64,000 bases of DNA from Dysgonomonas gadei ATCC BAA-286 (GCF_000213555.1 NZ_GL891981.1:234821-298820), one strand, 5' to 3'. Positions 49,644 through 59,937 are shown, counted from the first letter of the stretch. The notes: a model not told the origin generated them from the letters alone. Made by a program: numbers and translations.

Positions 49644-50642
49644 TTAATCCAGCTTTTTTATTTGGGGAGGGTATAGTATGATCCTTTCTATTGTCTGATA
49701 CTTAGGATCATCAATTTGTTTGAATAAAATCGTCAGGGCTTTTTCACACATAATATCCAACGGCTGTTCAATGGAAAATAAAGTGATGTCGGACAGTTCA
49801 CATTCCTCGAAGAGGTCTATACTTGCATATTTCAGTTTCTTGAGGTATGATCGCTTTTTGAGGACAAACAGTGATTTTCGTCCCGATTTACTTGTGGTAA
49901 ATAAGACGGAGTCTATTTTATTCTTCAATAATACATCTACTGCTTTTTCAATATTCTCTTCAAAGTTATCCAAATCTACAAATTGCACGAGCTCAGAGTA
50001 AAATTCTAAGTTGTTATCTTCCAAAGCTTTTTTGTAACCTTCTAATCGCGCAATTACATTCGTGAAGTTTTTGTTGTGTCCAATTAATCCTATTTTTTTA
50101 CAACCATTTTTAATCAGTTGGGAAGTTAATATGTGTGCAGCCTTCGAATTGTCCATTATTACTGTATTTATAGGCGTATTTTCTGCTTCTCTGTCAATAA
50201 CCACCAGCGGCATTTTGTTTTCTAATAATTTGCTCAACGTTTCGTATCCCCCTAAAGGCGGCACAACTATCATTCCATCTACACCTTTGCCTAGAAACAG
50301 ATTACAAAGATTTTGAAAATTTACATTAGACTCATCTGAACTGCCGAATATTACTTGATATTTATTTTTAGTAGCTATATTTTCTACAAATCTAGCTAAT
50401 TTCGAAAAGAACGGATTTGAAATGTCTGCGACAATCAACCCAATCGTTTTAGTCTTTCGGGTTCGCAGACTTCGGGCTGCCATATTTGGCATATAGTTTA
50501 ATTCTTTTGCTGCCTGTCTTACTTTGCTTGCAAGTTCCTGACTTATACCAACTTCTTTCTCTTTTCCGTTCAATACGAAAGAAACTGTTGATGGAGAAAC
50601 TTTTAATAGCTCGGCAATATGCTTTATGGAAACCCTGGTCAT
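49644..50642 (-). CDS. LacI-family transcriptional regulator (PUL 3)
   Basis: A 332-residue repressor. The N-terminal LacI helix-turn-helix is clear (VSIKHIAELLKVSPSTVSFVLNGK, split across two helices) and the hinge helix region follows (NYMPNMAARSLRTRKT). The periplasmic-binding-like ligand domain runs from about residue 62 (TIGLIVADISNPFF) to the end. It diverges from the GH2 gene at 51028 across 385 bp. That gap contains a near-perfect LacI-type operator (50897-50910) just upstream of the -7 element of the GH2 promoter. It therefore likely represses PUL 3 until a galactose- or arabinose-type sugar is present. Confidence 0.93.
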   Translation of the reverse strand: MTRVSIKHIAELLKVSPSTVSFVLNGKEKEVGISQELASKVRQAAKELNYMPNMAARSLRTRKTKTIGLIVADISNPFFSKLARFVENIATKNKYQVIFGSSDESNVNFQNLCNLFLGKGVDGMIVVPPLGGYETLSKLLENKMPLVVIDREAENTPINTVIMDNSKAAHILTSQLIKNGCKKIGLIGHNKNFTNVIARLEGYKKALEDNNLEFYSELVQFVDLDNFEENIEKAVDVLLKNKIDSVLFTTSKSGRKSLFVLKKRSYLKKLKYASIDLFEECELSDITLFSIEQPLDIMCEKALTILFKQIDDPKYQTIERIILYPPQIKKLD

Positions 50643-50684
50643 CTTATTTCTTTATATTTAAAATGATTTTCAGTATATAACAAA

Positions 50685-50692
50685 CAAATGTA
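50685..50692 (-). promoter_or_regulatory. Possible -7 element of the LacI-family gene
   Basis: CAAATGTA on the plus strand reads TACATTTG on the minus strand and matches TAnnTTTG. It is 42 bp upstream of the LacI start. The -33 element is imperfect. Confidence 0.4.
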
Positions 50693-50896
50693 CACAAAAA
50701 AGTTACTCATGAAAACTCTATCAATATAAATTATTTAAATGTTTTTTTATTATATAAAAACTTTGTCTATTTTCTGAGTATATTTTAACTTGGAATTTCT
50801 CTTACTTAGCTCTAGATAAGACTTGTCTTGTAAATGCCTGAAAAGCCCCGATCAATACTATATGTTTAAAATTGTTAAATAAATCGAAAGTGTTTA

Positions 50897-50910
50897 CTAA
50901 AACGATTTAG
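50897..50910. promoter_or_regulatory. LacI-type operator
   Basis: CTAAAACGATTTAG is a 14-bp palindrome with one mismatched pair flanking the central CG. That is the usual form of LacI/GalR operators. It ends 5 bp before the TATATTTG -7 element, so bound repressor should block the promoter of the PUL 3 GH2 operon. The divergent LacI-family gene is the obvious binder. Confidence 0.7.
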
Positions 50911-50915
50911 TTAAT

Positions 50916-50923
50916 TATATTTG
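50916..50923 (+). promoter_or_regulatory. -7 element of the PUL 3 enzyme operon
   Basis: TATATTTG matches TAnnTTTG, 104 bp upstream of the GH2 start. The upstream element near 50892-50896 (GTTTA) is only a partial TTTG and overlaps the edge of the operator. Confidence 0.55.
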
Positions 50924-51027
50924 CAATAATTAAATCTGACATTGAAATATTTTTTTGTTAATATTATGCTGTAATAAGTTGTATTTCAATTTTGATAAAG
51001 CAATAAATATAATACCATATAAAAATA

Positions 51028-53526
51028 ATGAAGACCTGTAAATTTATCCTGCTCTGTTTAATTAGTTTCGTTTCAACTCATACGTTTGCTCAATTGTCAT
51101 TCGGATATTCATTAAAATTAAATGACGGATGGAAATTTGTGTTAAAAGATGAAGCTAAAGCCAATGAGTTTACGTATAACGACAGTCGGTGGAGATCGGT
51201 TGATCTACCTCATGATTGGAGCGTAAAGGAGCAGTTAAGTCCTACTTTGGCCAGTTGTACAGGATATCTTCCCGGAGGGATAGGTTGGTATCGTAAAACC
51301 TTAAATATTCCGGCAGAAAGAAAAGGAGAGAAGGTTTATATATATATTGAGGGTATTTATAATCGTAGCGAAGTATACATCAATGGCTATTTGTTGGGTA
51401 AGCGTCCAAACGGATATGTCTCATTTGCTTATGATGCAACTCCTTATATAAAATACGGAGAAGATAATGTTCTTGCAGTACGGGTCGATCACAGCAGGTC
51501 TGCCGATTCGCGCTGGTATACAGGATCAGGTATTTATCGTGATGTGTGGTTGGTATATGCTAATTCGGTACATACATCTCAGTGGGGAGTGTATGCGTAT
51601 CCGACAGTAGAAAAAAATAAAGGATTACTCCATCTGGAATCGGAAATACTGAACGAGAGTACGTCCGATGCGGATATTCAGGTTCAGAGCGAATTATTGG
51701 ATTTGAACGGAAAAATTGTAGCTAAGACTAACAATAAAATACGAATACAGGCAAATAAAAAAGAGAAATCCCGAATGATATTAAAATTGAACGGCCCTCA
51801 TTTGTGGAGTATAGATAATCCTTATTTATATACATTGAAAACATCTCTTGTGCAGAACGGAAAAGTTATCGATATATCTTCGACAAAAACAGGTTTTAGA
51901 ACATATACATTTAGTCCCGATAAGGGATTCGCACTCAACGGGGAATGGCTCAAGGTTAAGGGTGTTTGTTTACATCATGATGCAGGGGTATTAGGTTCTG
52001 CTGTTCCTCGTGAGGTGTGGAAAAGAAGATTACAGACGCTTAAGGAAGTAGGTGTTAATGCCATTCGAACCAGCCATAATCCTCAAGCTTCGGATTTGTA
52101 TGATTTGTGTGATGAGTTGGGGTTGTTAGTTATGAATGAGGCTTTTGACGAATGGGAGTTTCCTAAACGTAAATGGATAGAAGGCTGGAATGTAGGAGCG
52201 CCTCAGTTTGATGGGAATTTTGATTTTTTTGAACAGTGGAGAGAGAAAGATTTAGCCGATATGGTTCGTCGCGATCGTAATCATATTTCTATATTTGCAT
52301 GGAGTATTGGTAATGAGGTTGATTATCCTAACGATCCATATTCTCATCCCGTTTTGGATGGAGATAAAGCAACCGGGTTTACGCAGGCCATGTTCGGAGG
52401 ATACAAAAAAGATGCACCCGATGCCATGCGTTTAGGTGATATTGCCAAACGCTTGGTGAAAGTTGTAAAGGAGTATGATTCGTCTCGTCCAGTAACAGCC
52501 GGACTTGCGGGGGTGGCTATGTCAAACGAAACAGATTATCCTGGTGCTTTGGATATTGCCGGATACAATTATACTGAGGGGATGTATGATTCCGATCACA
52601 GAAGATATCCTGAGCGAGTAATATACGGCAGTGAAAATCGTCATGAACTATCGGCGTGGAAAGCCGTGACGGACAGAGAGTTTATTTTTGGACAATTTCT
52701 TTGGACAGGAATTGATTACTTGGGAGAGTCGGGACGATGGCCCTCTCGCGGGTTTTATTCAGGTCTGCTCGATTTCGGAGGCTTTATTAAACCCAGAGGT
52801 TATTTTCGTCAATCATTATGGTCAGACAAACCGATGGCTTATTTAGGAACGTATCCCACTCCGGGTAAAGGCAGTAAAAGTCAGATGAAAGACGTCTGGT
52901 CTCAGTTGGATGCCGAAAACGAAAAGGGAGATTATGAAGAAAAAACACCGTCAATGGACGCTTGGCCTGTTTGGAATTATGAAGAAGGACAAAGTGTTCG
53001 TGTTGTTTGCTATACCAATGCGGCTAAAGCAAAACTGATGCTGAACGGGCAGGAAGTGGGTATAACAAAGGATTATGATAATAATACAGGGATTATTTAT
53101 TGGGATATACCCTATCAAAGCGGTCGCTTAGAGGTAATAGGTCTGGATAAGGAAGGTAAGCAGTTGTCTTCTTATACACTTCGGTCATCCCAACAGCCTT
53201 ATGCCCTAGAAATAATATCGGGAGAGACGGTGATTTCTAAGGATCGGGGATTGGCTCAAATTGTGGTCCAAGTTGTAGATAAAGACGGAATACCTGTGAT
53301 GTTGTCCGACAATGAAGTGACCTGCCGATTGCAAGGTCAAGCGAAGTTATTAGGATTAGAAGCGGGTAACAACGAAGATATGAGCGATTATACAGACAAT
53401 AAACAGCGTGTGTTTCATGGACGTATAATTGCATATATACAAGCAACGGGGAAAGCCGGCAGTTTGAGTATTCAATTTTCTTCCCCATGGCTAAAATCAG
53501 TGACTAAAACAATAGAAATAAAATAG
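51028..53526 (+). CDS. Glycoside hydrolase family 2 protein with C-terminal DUF4982-type domain
   Basis: An 832-residue secreted GH2 enzyme with a signal peptide (1-22, ending THTFAQ). The N-terminal sugar-binding domain covers about 28-180 (DLPHDW, GSGIYRDVW), the Ig-like domain about 180-295, and the TIM barrel about 295-610. Acid/base E430 (SIGNE) and nucleophile E535 (YGSENRHE) are present. A DUF4982-like domain and a further beta domain follow. The layout matches GalB-like beta-galactosidases of Bacteroides PULs. It is first in the PUL 3 operon, 18 bp before a second, LacZ-type GH2 gene. Beta-galactosidase activity is the best guess but is not proven by the motifs. Confidence 0.9.
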   Translation: MKTCKFILLCLISFVSTHTFAQLSFGYSLKLNDGWKFVLKDEAKANEFTYNDSRWRSVDLPHDWSVKEQLSPTLASCTGYLPGGIGWYRKTLNIPAERKGEKVYIYIEGIYNRSEVYINGYLLGKRPNGYVSFAYDATPYIKYGEDNVLAVRVDHSRSADSRWYTGSGIYRDVWLVYANSVHTSQWGVYAYPTVEKNKGLLHLESEILNESTSDADIQVQSELLDLNGKIVAKTNNKIRIQANKKEKSRMILKLNGPHLWSIDNPYLYTLKTSLVQNGKVIDISSTKTGFRTYTFSPDKGFALNGEWLKVKGVCLHHDAGVLGSAVPREVWKRRLQTLKEVGVNAIRTSHNPQASDLYDLCDELGLLVMNEAFDEWEFPKRKWIEGWNVGAPQFDGNFDFFEQWREKDLADMVRRDRNHISIFAWSIGNEVDYPNDPYSHPVLDGDKATGFTQAMFGGYKKDAPDAMRLGDIAKRLVKVVKEYDSSRPVTAGLAGVAMSNETDYPGALDIAGYNYTEGMYDSDHRRYPERVIYGSENRHELSAWKAVTDREFIFGQFLWTGIDYLGESGRWPSRGFYSGLLDFGGFIKPRGYFRQSLWSDKPMAYLGTYPTPGKGSKSQMKDVWSQLDAENEKGDYEEKTPSMDAWPVWNYEEGQSVRVVCYTNAAKAKLMLNGQEVGITKDYDNNTGIIYWDIPYQSGRLEVIGLDKEGKQLSSYTLRSSQQPYALEIISGETVISKDRGLAQIVVQVVDKDGIPVMLSDNEVTCRLQGQAKLLGLEAGNNEDMSDYTDNKQRVFHGRIIAYIQATGKAGSLSIQFSSPWLKSVTKTIEIK

Positions 53527-53543
53527 ATAAATAAAACCTTGTT

Positions 53544-56500
53544 ATGAAAAACATCTTAAGCGTAATGTTATTGTTAACAACACTGGGATTAACAGCACAA
53601 AACCGTAAACCTAACTGGGAAAATCCGGAAGTGTTTGCCGTAAATAAAGAAAATACTCGGGCAACATCCATCCCCTATGCTGACGAGCAGTCTGCCGCCA
53701 AGGATAGTTATGCCGCGTCTCCTTATTATTCTCTTCTTGACGGACAATGGAAATTCTATTGGGTTCCCAAAGTGTCTGAAATTCCGAATGGATTTTATAA
53801 CGAAAATTATGATATCAGTAAGTGGACTACAATGCCGGTTCCCGGAAATTGGGAGTTTAATGGCTTTGGTATCCCTATGTACATAAATATTGGATTTGGA
53901 TTTGAGAAAAATCCGCCTTTTATAAATAAAGAAGATTCTCCTGTGGGCGCGTATCGCCATCAGTTTGATATTCCTGAAAATTGGAACGGCAGACGTGTTT
54001 TTCTACATTTTGACGGAGGTACAAATGCCATGTATGTATGGGTTAACGGCAAGGAAGTAGGCTATACCGAAAATACTAAAAGTCCGGCAGAATTTGATAT
54101 TACACCGTATATTCGAGCAGGTAAAAATACTTTGGCCTGTCAGGTTCATAAATTCAGTGACGGCTCATATCTCGAAGATCAGGATATGTGGCGTCTGGGC
54201 GGGATAAACAGGAGTGTGTATCTGTACAGTACAGCTCCGACTCGTATCGAAGATTTTTTTGCTCACCCTGACTTAGATAAAAATTACAAGGACGGGTTAT
54301 TCTCAATTAACGTAAAATTGAGGAATTATACTTCTTCTTCCGTAAATAGAAAAGTAGAAGTCAGTATTCTGGGTGCTGACAATAAAAAAGTTTTCTCACA
54401 AACTAAAAATACAGGAATAGAGGGTAATAACACGATAGACTTGTCTTTGAGCGGAACAGTAAAATCTTCGTTAAAATGGACTGCTGAAACACCTAATCTT
54501 TATACGCTTCTTATAACATTAAAAGATGAAAAAAATGCAACAATAGAATCCACTTCACATAAAATCGGGTTCAGAAAAGTGGAGATAAAAGACGGTCAGA
54601 TATTTATAAATGGTAAAAAGATATATTTCAAAGGGGTAAATCTGCATGAATTTAATACCAATACAGGACAGGTTGTCAACCGTGAAGTGATGATGCGCAA
54701 TCTGCAACTGATGAAAGAGCTGAATATTAATGCCGTGCGTACATCTCACTATCCACAGCCTCCGCTTTGGTACAAGTTGTGTGATGAATATGGTATTTAT
54801 CTTGTAGATGAGGCCAACCTTGAATCGCATGGTCTGGGATATGGGCCAGACAATGTATCTAATTTTCCTGAATGGCACGGCGCTCACATGGATCGCATTA
54901 TTCGTTTGGTAGAACGGGATAAGAATCATCCGTCGGTTATTTTCTGGTCGCTGGGAAATGAAGCCAGTAACGGCAAAGCTTTTTACGATATGTATGATTG
55001 GGCTAAAGTCAGAGATAATAGTCGTCCCGTACAGTATGAACAAGCAGGTAGCAACCGAAATACAGATGTGATTTGTCCAATGTATCCGTCGTGGGAAAGG
55101 ATGAAACGAGAGGCGGCAACAGATCTGGGACGTCCTTACATTATGTGCGAGTATGCTCATGCGATGGGTAACAGTATGGGTAACTTTCAGGAATATTGGG
55201 ATTTGATACGCTCCAGTAAAAATATGCAGGGCGGATTTATCTGGGAGTGGTACAACCACGGGTTTAAAACCCAGGACGAACAAGAACGCAAATATTGGGC
55301 TTACGGCGGTGATCTCAAAGGTTATAATAAGCAAAATGACGGAAATTTCTGTATGGACGGTCTTATTACGCCCGATCAGCAATATATGCCTCATGCACAT
55401 ATTGTAAAAAAGGTGTATCAAAACATTCTGTTTAAAGCCAAAGACCTGGATAAAGGAATTATAACCGTTATAAATGACTATAAGTTCACCGACCTTACCG
55501 ACAAGAATTACTCTTATAAATGGGTCTTGTTGAAAAACGGGCAAGAGGCAGCACAAGGACAATTCAATGCCTTGGTTCCTGCCGACAGCCGTAAAGACAT
55601 CACCTTGAATTTACCGAAAACAGAAGCCCGGAAGGGTACTGAATATTTCTTGCAGGTATATGCTTACAATAAGGAAAAAACACCATTCTTAGAAGCCGGA
55701 TTTGAAGTTGCCAAAGAAGAATTTGCATATGCTTCGAATGATTATTTCACGGATGCAACACACTCGGGTAACCTTATCGTAGACAAGCTTGACGATAAAG
55801 TAACGGTGAAGAGCGGGGATATAAGTTATGAGTTTTCCACAAGAGACGGACGCACCCTTATAAACATGACCAATAAAGGAAAAAGAGTCTTTAACGAACT
55901 GCCTAGCCTGAATTTCTGGCGGGCACTGACCGATAATGATTTTGGCTCATGGTCCCAATACAGTCTCCGCTTGTGGGAGAGTGCCGGTCATAATGTAATG
56001 TACAAATATGTGGGTACACAAGAGATTAACGATGTGCATGCCTTCAATTATGAAGCTAAGTTGAGAGGTATAGAGGCAAAAGTTGATCTGACATATACGG
56101 TGAATACCGATGGCAGCTTAAATGTAACGGCTAAATATAAAGCACTGTCTGATGATTTGCCTGAACTGCCGAGATTTGGTATGACCATGATTTTACCGAA
56201 AGAATACAATGACTTTACCTGGTATGGCCGCGGCCCATGGGAAAACTATGTCGACCGTAATGCAGATACATTTATAGGAGTCTGGAACGGTAAAGTTGAA
56301 GATCAGGCATATCCATACTATCGTCCGCAGGAGACAGGCAACAAAACAGATGTGCGCTGGCTGACACTGAAAGATAAAGACGGAAACGGTATCAAAATAT
56401 ACGGAGCGCAACCTCTGTCGGTAAGTGCAACCAACAACCGTTCAGAAGATCTTGATCCGGGAATGACTAAAAAGCAGCAGCATTGGTCGGATATCATTTC

Positions 56501-56639
56501 TCGCAAAGAGGTAGTACTGAATGTTGACTTGTTTCAGCGTGGAGTAGCAGGTCTTAATTCTTGGGGGGCTCAGCCTTTAGATGAATATCGTTTCAAGGGA
56601 AAAGAATATCATTACAGTTTCACTATTTCTGTATTTTAA
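53544..56639 (+). CDS. Glycoside hydrolase family 2 beta-galactosidase (LacZ type)
   Basis: A 1031-residue enzyme with the full five-domain LacZ architecture. Residues 1-19 form a signal peptide, so it is periplasmic rather than cytoplasmic like E. coli LacZ. The sugar-binding domain has VPGNWEFNGFGIPMY, the TIM barrel covers about 345-640, and acid/base E473 lies in SLGNEASNG and nucleophile E536 in IMCEYAHAMGNS. The C-terminal Bgal_small_N region begins near residue 745 (DKVTVKSGDISYEFS) and includes the WYGRGPWENYVDR motif. The length agrees with LacZ (about 1020). It probably removes terminal beta-galactose from the PUL 3 substrate. Confidence 0.94.
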   Translation: MKNILSVMLLLTTLGLTAQNRKPNWENPEVFAVNKENTRATSIPYADEQSAAKDSYAASPYYSLLDGQWKFYWVPKVSEIPNGFYNENYDISKWTTMPVPGNWEFNGFGIPMYINIGFGFEKNPPFINKEDSPVGAYRHQFDIPENWNGRRVFLHFDGGTNAMYVWVNGKEVGYTENTKSPAEFDITPYIRAGKNTLACQVHKFSDGSYLEDQDMWRLGGINRSVYLYSTAPTRIEDFFAHPDLDKNYKDGLFSINVKLRNYTSSSVNRKVEVSILGADNKKVFSQTKNTGIEGNNTIDLSLSGTVKSSLKWTAETPNLYTLLITLKDEKNATIESTSHKIGFRKVEIKDGQIFINGKKIYFKGVNLHEFNTNTGQVVNREVMMRNLQLMKELNINAVRTSHYPQPPLWYKLCDEYGIYLVDEANLESHGLGYGPDNVSNFPEWHGAHMDRIIRLVERDKNHPSVIFWSLGNEASNGKAFYDMYDWAKVRDNSRPVQYEQAGSNRNTDVICPMYPSWERMKREAATDLGRPYIMCEYAHAMGNSMGNFQEYWDLIRSSKNMQGGFIWEWYNHGFKTQDEQERKYWAYGGDLKGYNKQNDGNFCMDGLITPDQQYMPHAHIVKKVYQNILFKAKDLDKGIITVINDYKFTDLTDKNYSYKWVLLKNGQEAAQGQFNALVPADSRKDITLNLPKTEARKGTEYFLQVYAYNKEKTPFLEAGFEVAKEEFAYASNDYFTDATHSGNLIVDKLDDKVTVKSGDISYEFSTRDGRTLINMTNKGKRVFNELPSLNFWRALTDNDFGSWSQYSLRLWESAGHNVMYKYVGTQEINDVHAFNYEAKLRGIEAKVDLTYTVNTDGSLNVTAKYKALSDDLPELPRFGMTMILPKEYNDFTWYGRGPWENYVDRNADTFIGVWNGKVEDQAYPYYRPQETGNKTDVRWLTLKDKDGNGIKIYGAQPLSVSATNNRSEDLDPGMTKKQQHWSDIISRKEVVLNVDLFQRGVAGLNSWGAQPLDEYRFKGKEYHYSFTISVF

Positions 56640-56666
56640 GCTGATAGTTAACTACATATACATATT

Positions 56667-57605
56667 ATGAAATATAAATTTATTCTGTTTATTGCATTTA
56701 TTGTGTATGCTTGCAAACCTGCCGAACAGGCTAAAGAAGAGACGGTCTACATGTTTTCTTACTTTACAGACAACGGCGAAGATGGGTTACATTTAGCTTA
56801 CAGTCTCGACGGCTTAAAATGGGAGGCGTTAAAAGACGGAAAATCTTTCCTTATGCCTCAGGTGGGTAAAGATAAACTAATGAGAGATCCAAGCATTGTG
56901 CAAGATACGGACGGTACTTTCCACATGGTATGGACTTCCGGATGGTGGGATCAGGGTATTGGCTATGCCTCGTCTAAAGATTTGAAAAATTGGACTGAAC
57001 AAAGGCAGATACCTGTAATGGACAAGTTCGAAGGAACGAGAAATTCTTGGGCGCCGGAATTGTTTTATGACAAAGGGGCTAAGGTGTTCTATATTATTTG
57101 GTCTTCAACTATACCGGGAGCTTTTCATGAAACAGAAAATCCTGAAATAGAAAAAGGACTAAATCACAGGTTGTATTACGCAACTACAAAGGATTTTAAA
57201 ACATTTAGCGATACAAAACTGTATTTCGATCCCGGATTCAATGTCATTGACGGAGCGATATTGCATGACAATGACACGTTCTATCTGTTTGTCAAAAACG
57301 AAACTCTCAAGCCGGAAGAAAAGAATATAAGAGTGACGTCAGGGAAAATTCCGTATAATTTTCCGGCAACAGTGTCACCGCCTATAACCGGTAATTACTG
57401 GGCTGAAGGCGCATCCCCTTTAAGGATTGGAGAGTATGTGTATGTATATTTCGATAAATATGTTGACAAAAAATACGGTGCAGTAAGATCTAAAGATATG
57501 CAAAAGTGGGAGGATGTTTCAGATACCGTCGTTTTTCCTCCTAAAGCTAAACATGGGACAGTATTTGTGGTTTCCAAAAAGTTTTTCAACTCTTTAAATC
57601 CATAA
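56667..57605 (+). CDS. GH43-like five-bladed propeller lipoprotein
   Basis: A 312-residue lipoprotein: FIVYAC places the lipidated cysteine at about residue 16. The whole mature part is one five-bladed propeller of the GH43/GH32 type. Likely active-site residues are D39 near the start (DNGEDGLH), D74 in MRDPSIV and E131 in SWAPELF. Repeating lines such as IGYASSKDLKNWTE and YYATTKDFKTFSD mark the blades. It resembles the small GH43 proteins found in arabinogalactan loci, but I cannot fix the subfamily or linkage. It lies 27 bp after the LacZ-type gene and 1 bp before the GH127 gene. Confidence 0.8.
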   Translation: MKYKFILFIAFIVYACKPAEQAKEETVYMFSYFTDNGEDGLHLAYSLDGLKWEALKDGKSFLMPQVGKDKLMRDPSIVQDTDGTFHMVWTSGWWDQGIGYASSKDLKNWTEQRQIPVMDKFEGTRNSWAPELFYDKGAKVFYIIWSSTIPGAFHETENPEIEKGLNHRLYYATTKDFKTFSDTKLYFDPGFNVIDGAILHDNDTFYLFVKNETLKPEEKNIRVTSGKIPYNFPATVSPPITGNYWAEGASPLRIGEYVYVYFDKYVDKKYGAVRSKDMQKWEDVSDTVVFPPKAKHGTVFVVSKKFFNSLNP

Positions 57606-57606
57606 T

Positions 57607-59934
57607 ATGAGAAAGACTAGAATCGTATCGTGCATAATTCTGTTATTCTATATATCTACCCCATTAACATTGTTGATGGGGCAGGATACTTTCTTCTCTC
57701 GCTATCGACTAAAACCTTTTAGTCTTTCCGATGTACGGTTGACAAGCAGTCCTTTCATGTCAGCGATGTCGCTTGACGAAAAGTGGCTTCTATCGTTCGA
57801 GCCCGATCGTTTTTTAAGTGGTTTCAGAAGCGAATCAGGATTACAGCCTAAAGCTCCCAAATATGGAGGATGGGAAAGCCAAGGGGTAGCCGGACAAACT
57901 TTTGGCCATTACTTGTCGGCACTCTCTATGATGTATGCTTCTACCGGTAATGAACAGCTGAATGACCGTATAAAGTATAGTATAAATGAACTGGATTCAT
58001 GCCAGCAGGCATTTGGAATGAACGGTATTGTTGCGGCATTTCCTCGAGCTAAAGGGCTTTTCACGGAAATAAGTACCGGAGACATACGTACTGAAGGCTT
58101 CGACCTTAATGGTGGATGGGTTCCGTTATATTCAATGCATAAACTTTTTGCCGGGCTTATTGACGTATACGAATATACTGGGAATAAGCAGGCTTATAAA
58201 ATTTATATAAACTTAGCTGACGGTGTAGACAAAATGCTTTCAGGGCTTTCAGATGAACAGATTCAGAAAATTTTAATTTGCGAGCATGGCGGTATAAATG
58301 AATCATTAGCCGAAGTGTATGCACTGACCGGAAATAAAAAATATCTGAATTTAGCTACTCGATTAAATCATAAAGCTGTGCTCGACCCTTTGTCTAAAGG
58401 CGTGGATGAGCTTGCCGGAAAACATGCAAATACTCAGATACCGAAAGTAATAGGCGTTATCCGAGAATATGAATTGACAGGAAACGATGATCTCTTCAAA
58501 ACTGCTGAGTTTTTCTGGAATACAGTGGTTCACAGCCATTCATATGTGATTGGAGGGAACAGTGAGGCTGAACATTTTGGTGTGGCAGGACGTACCTACG
58601 ACCGTATTACAGATAAAACCTGCGAAAACTGTAATACATATAATATGCTGAAATTGACTAAGCACCTTTTCAGCCTGCAACCTGATATCCAAAAGGCTGA
58701 TTATTACGAGCGTGCCTTGTATAACCAAATATTGGCATCACAAAATCCCCAAGACGGAATGGTATGCTATATGTCTCCTTTGGCGGCAGGTTCCCGAAGA
58801 GGATTTTCTACTCCGTTCGATTCGTTTTGGTGTTGTGTGGGCACAGGGCTGGAAAACCATGCCCGTTATGGAGAATTTATTTATTTTTCAGACAAGGATA
58901 AAAATCTTTTTATTAACCTTTTTATTCCGTCAAAGCTTGATTGGAAAGATAGAAATATGGTTATAGAACAAATCACCAATTTCCCTGAATCGGATACGGT
59001 GCGATATAAAATAAAAGCAAAAAAAACTCAGGAATTTACTGTAAATATTCGTTATCCATTATGGGCACAAGATGGCTTTTCACTGTTTGTAAACGGTAAA
59101 AGAGTTGAGATAAATTCATCGCCGGGTAATTATATCCAACTGACTCGGAAATGGAAAAACAATGATGATATCTGTTATGTGTTGCCTAAACGCCTATTAT
59201 CGGAAGCGGCATTGGGCGACACCAATCTAAGGGCTTACCTTTATGGACCGATCGTTTTGTCGGCAGTGCTGGACAATGAAAAAGAGTCTTTATTTCCTGT
59301 AATTATAACAGATAATTATAATGATGCATCTCTGGTTTTAGAGTTGACCGACACGCCTTTAGAATTTAATTTGAAAGCTTCTCAACCTTACACCGTAAAG
59401 ATGAAACCATATTACCGGATGGTAAGCGATAAGATGATGGTCTATTTCGAACATTATACACCTGCAGATTGGGCTGAACGGGAAAAGACCATCCTTATGA
59501 AACAAGATCATGCCCGTTGGCTTGAAGAGCAAACTGTTTCACATTTCCGACCGGGAGAAATGCAACCTGAAAGAGATCATAATTTTACAGGGGACAAAGT
59601 TGAAACAGGAGAAATAAACGGGAAAAAATTCCGTAAAGCTGTTGATGGCGGAACTTTTTCATTTGACATGAATGTATTGCCTGATATACCGCAGGACTTG
59701 GCAGCTACTTTTTGGGGTAATTTGGGTGATATTTATAAGTTTGATATAGAGGTGGATGGTACGCCGATTGCCACAGTGATTATTCATTGGTGGGGCAATA
59801 AATTTATAGACAAAACCTACCATATACCGACAGAACTTACAAAAGGGAAAAGTAAAGTACGAATAACTTTCAAGGCTATTAACGAGAAGTCGGTAGCCGG
59901 ACCATTATTCGATTTTAAAATATTAAAGAATTAG
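57607..59934 (+). CDS. GH127-type beta-L-arabinofuranosidase
   Basis: A 775-residue enzyme with a signal peptide (about 1-25, ending LLMGQ). The central alpha/alpha barrel (DUF1680) covers about 35-430, followed by beta domains. The rare thiol-based active site is fully visible: E320 in GGNSEAEHF as likely acid/base, and E340, C342 (TCENC) with C409 and C410 (FWCCVGTG) as metal ligands, C409 being the expected nucleophile. In studied GH127 and GH146 enzymes a zinc ion is bound at this cluster. The substrate is beta-L-arabinofuranose, as in arabinogalactan side chains or hydroxyproline-rich proteins. It follows the GH43-like gene by 1 bp and precedes the GH-A/propeller gene by 3 bp. Confidence 0.9.
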   Translation: MRKTRIVSCIILLFYISTPLTLLMGQDTFFSRYRLKPFSLSDVRLTSSPFMSAMSLDEKWLLSFEPDRFLSGFRSESGLQPKAPKYGGWESQGVAGQTFGHYLSALSMMYASTGNEQLNDRIKYSINELDSCQQAFGMNGIVAAFPRAKGLFTEISTGDIRTEGFDLNGGWVPLYSMHKLFAGLIDVYEYTGNKQAYKIYINLADGVDKMLSGLSDEQIQKILICEHGGINESLAEVYALTGNKKYLNLATRLNHKAVLDPLSKGVDELAGKHANTQIPKVIGVIREYELTGNDDLFKTAEFFWNTVVHSHSYVIGGNSEAEHFGVAGRTYDRITDKTCENCNTYNMLKLTKHLFSLQPDIQKADYYERALYNQILASQNPQDGMVCYMSPLAAGSRRGFSTPFDSFWCCVGTGLENHARYGEFIYFSDKDKNLFINLFIPSKLDWKDRNMVIEQITNFPESDTVRYKIKAKKTQEFTVNIRYPLWAQDGFSLFVNGKRVEINSSPGNYIQLTRKWKNNDDICYVLPKRLLSEAALGDTNLRAYLYGPIVLSAVLDNEKESLFPVIITDNYNDASLVLELTDTPLEFNLKASQPYTVKMKPYYRMVSDKMMVYFEHYTPADWAEREKTILMKQDHARWLEEQTVSHFRPGEMQPERDHNFTGDKVETGEINGKKFRKAVDGGTFSFDMNVLPDIPQDLAATFWGNLGDIYKFDIEVDGTPIATVIIHWWGNKFIDKTYHIPTELTKGKSKVRITFKAINEKSVAGPLFDFKILKN

Positions 59935-59937
59935 AAT

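Larger units (their letters stand above)
50643..51027. other. 385-bp divergent regulatory region of PUL 3
   Basis: AT-rich intergenic DNA between the LacI gene and the first GH2 gene. It holds the LacI-type operator at 50897-50910, TATATTTG (50916-50923) for the plus-strand operon, and TACATTTG on the minus strand (50685-50692) for the LacI gene. I see no gene inside. Confidence 0.6.

Noticed and set aside
54555..55562. A 335-codon open frame on the minus strand, opposite the LacZ-type GH2 gene
   Set aside because: Antisense to a well-supported GH2 barrel including both catalytic glutamates; no family features.
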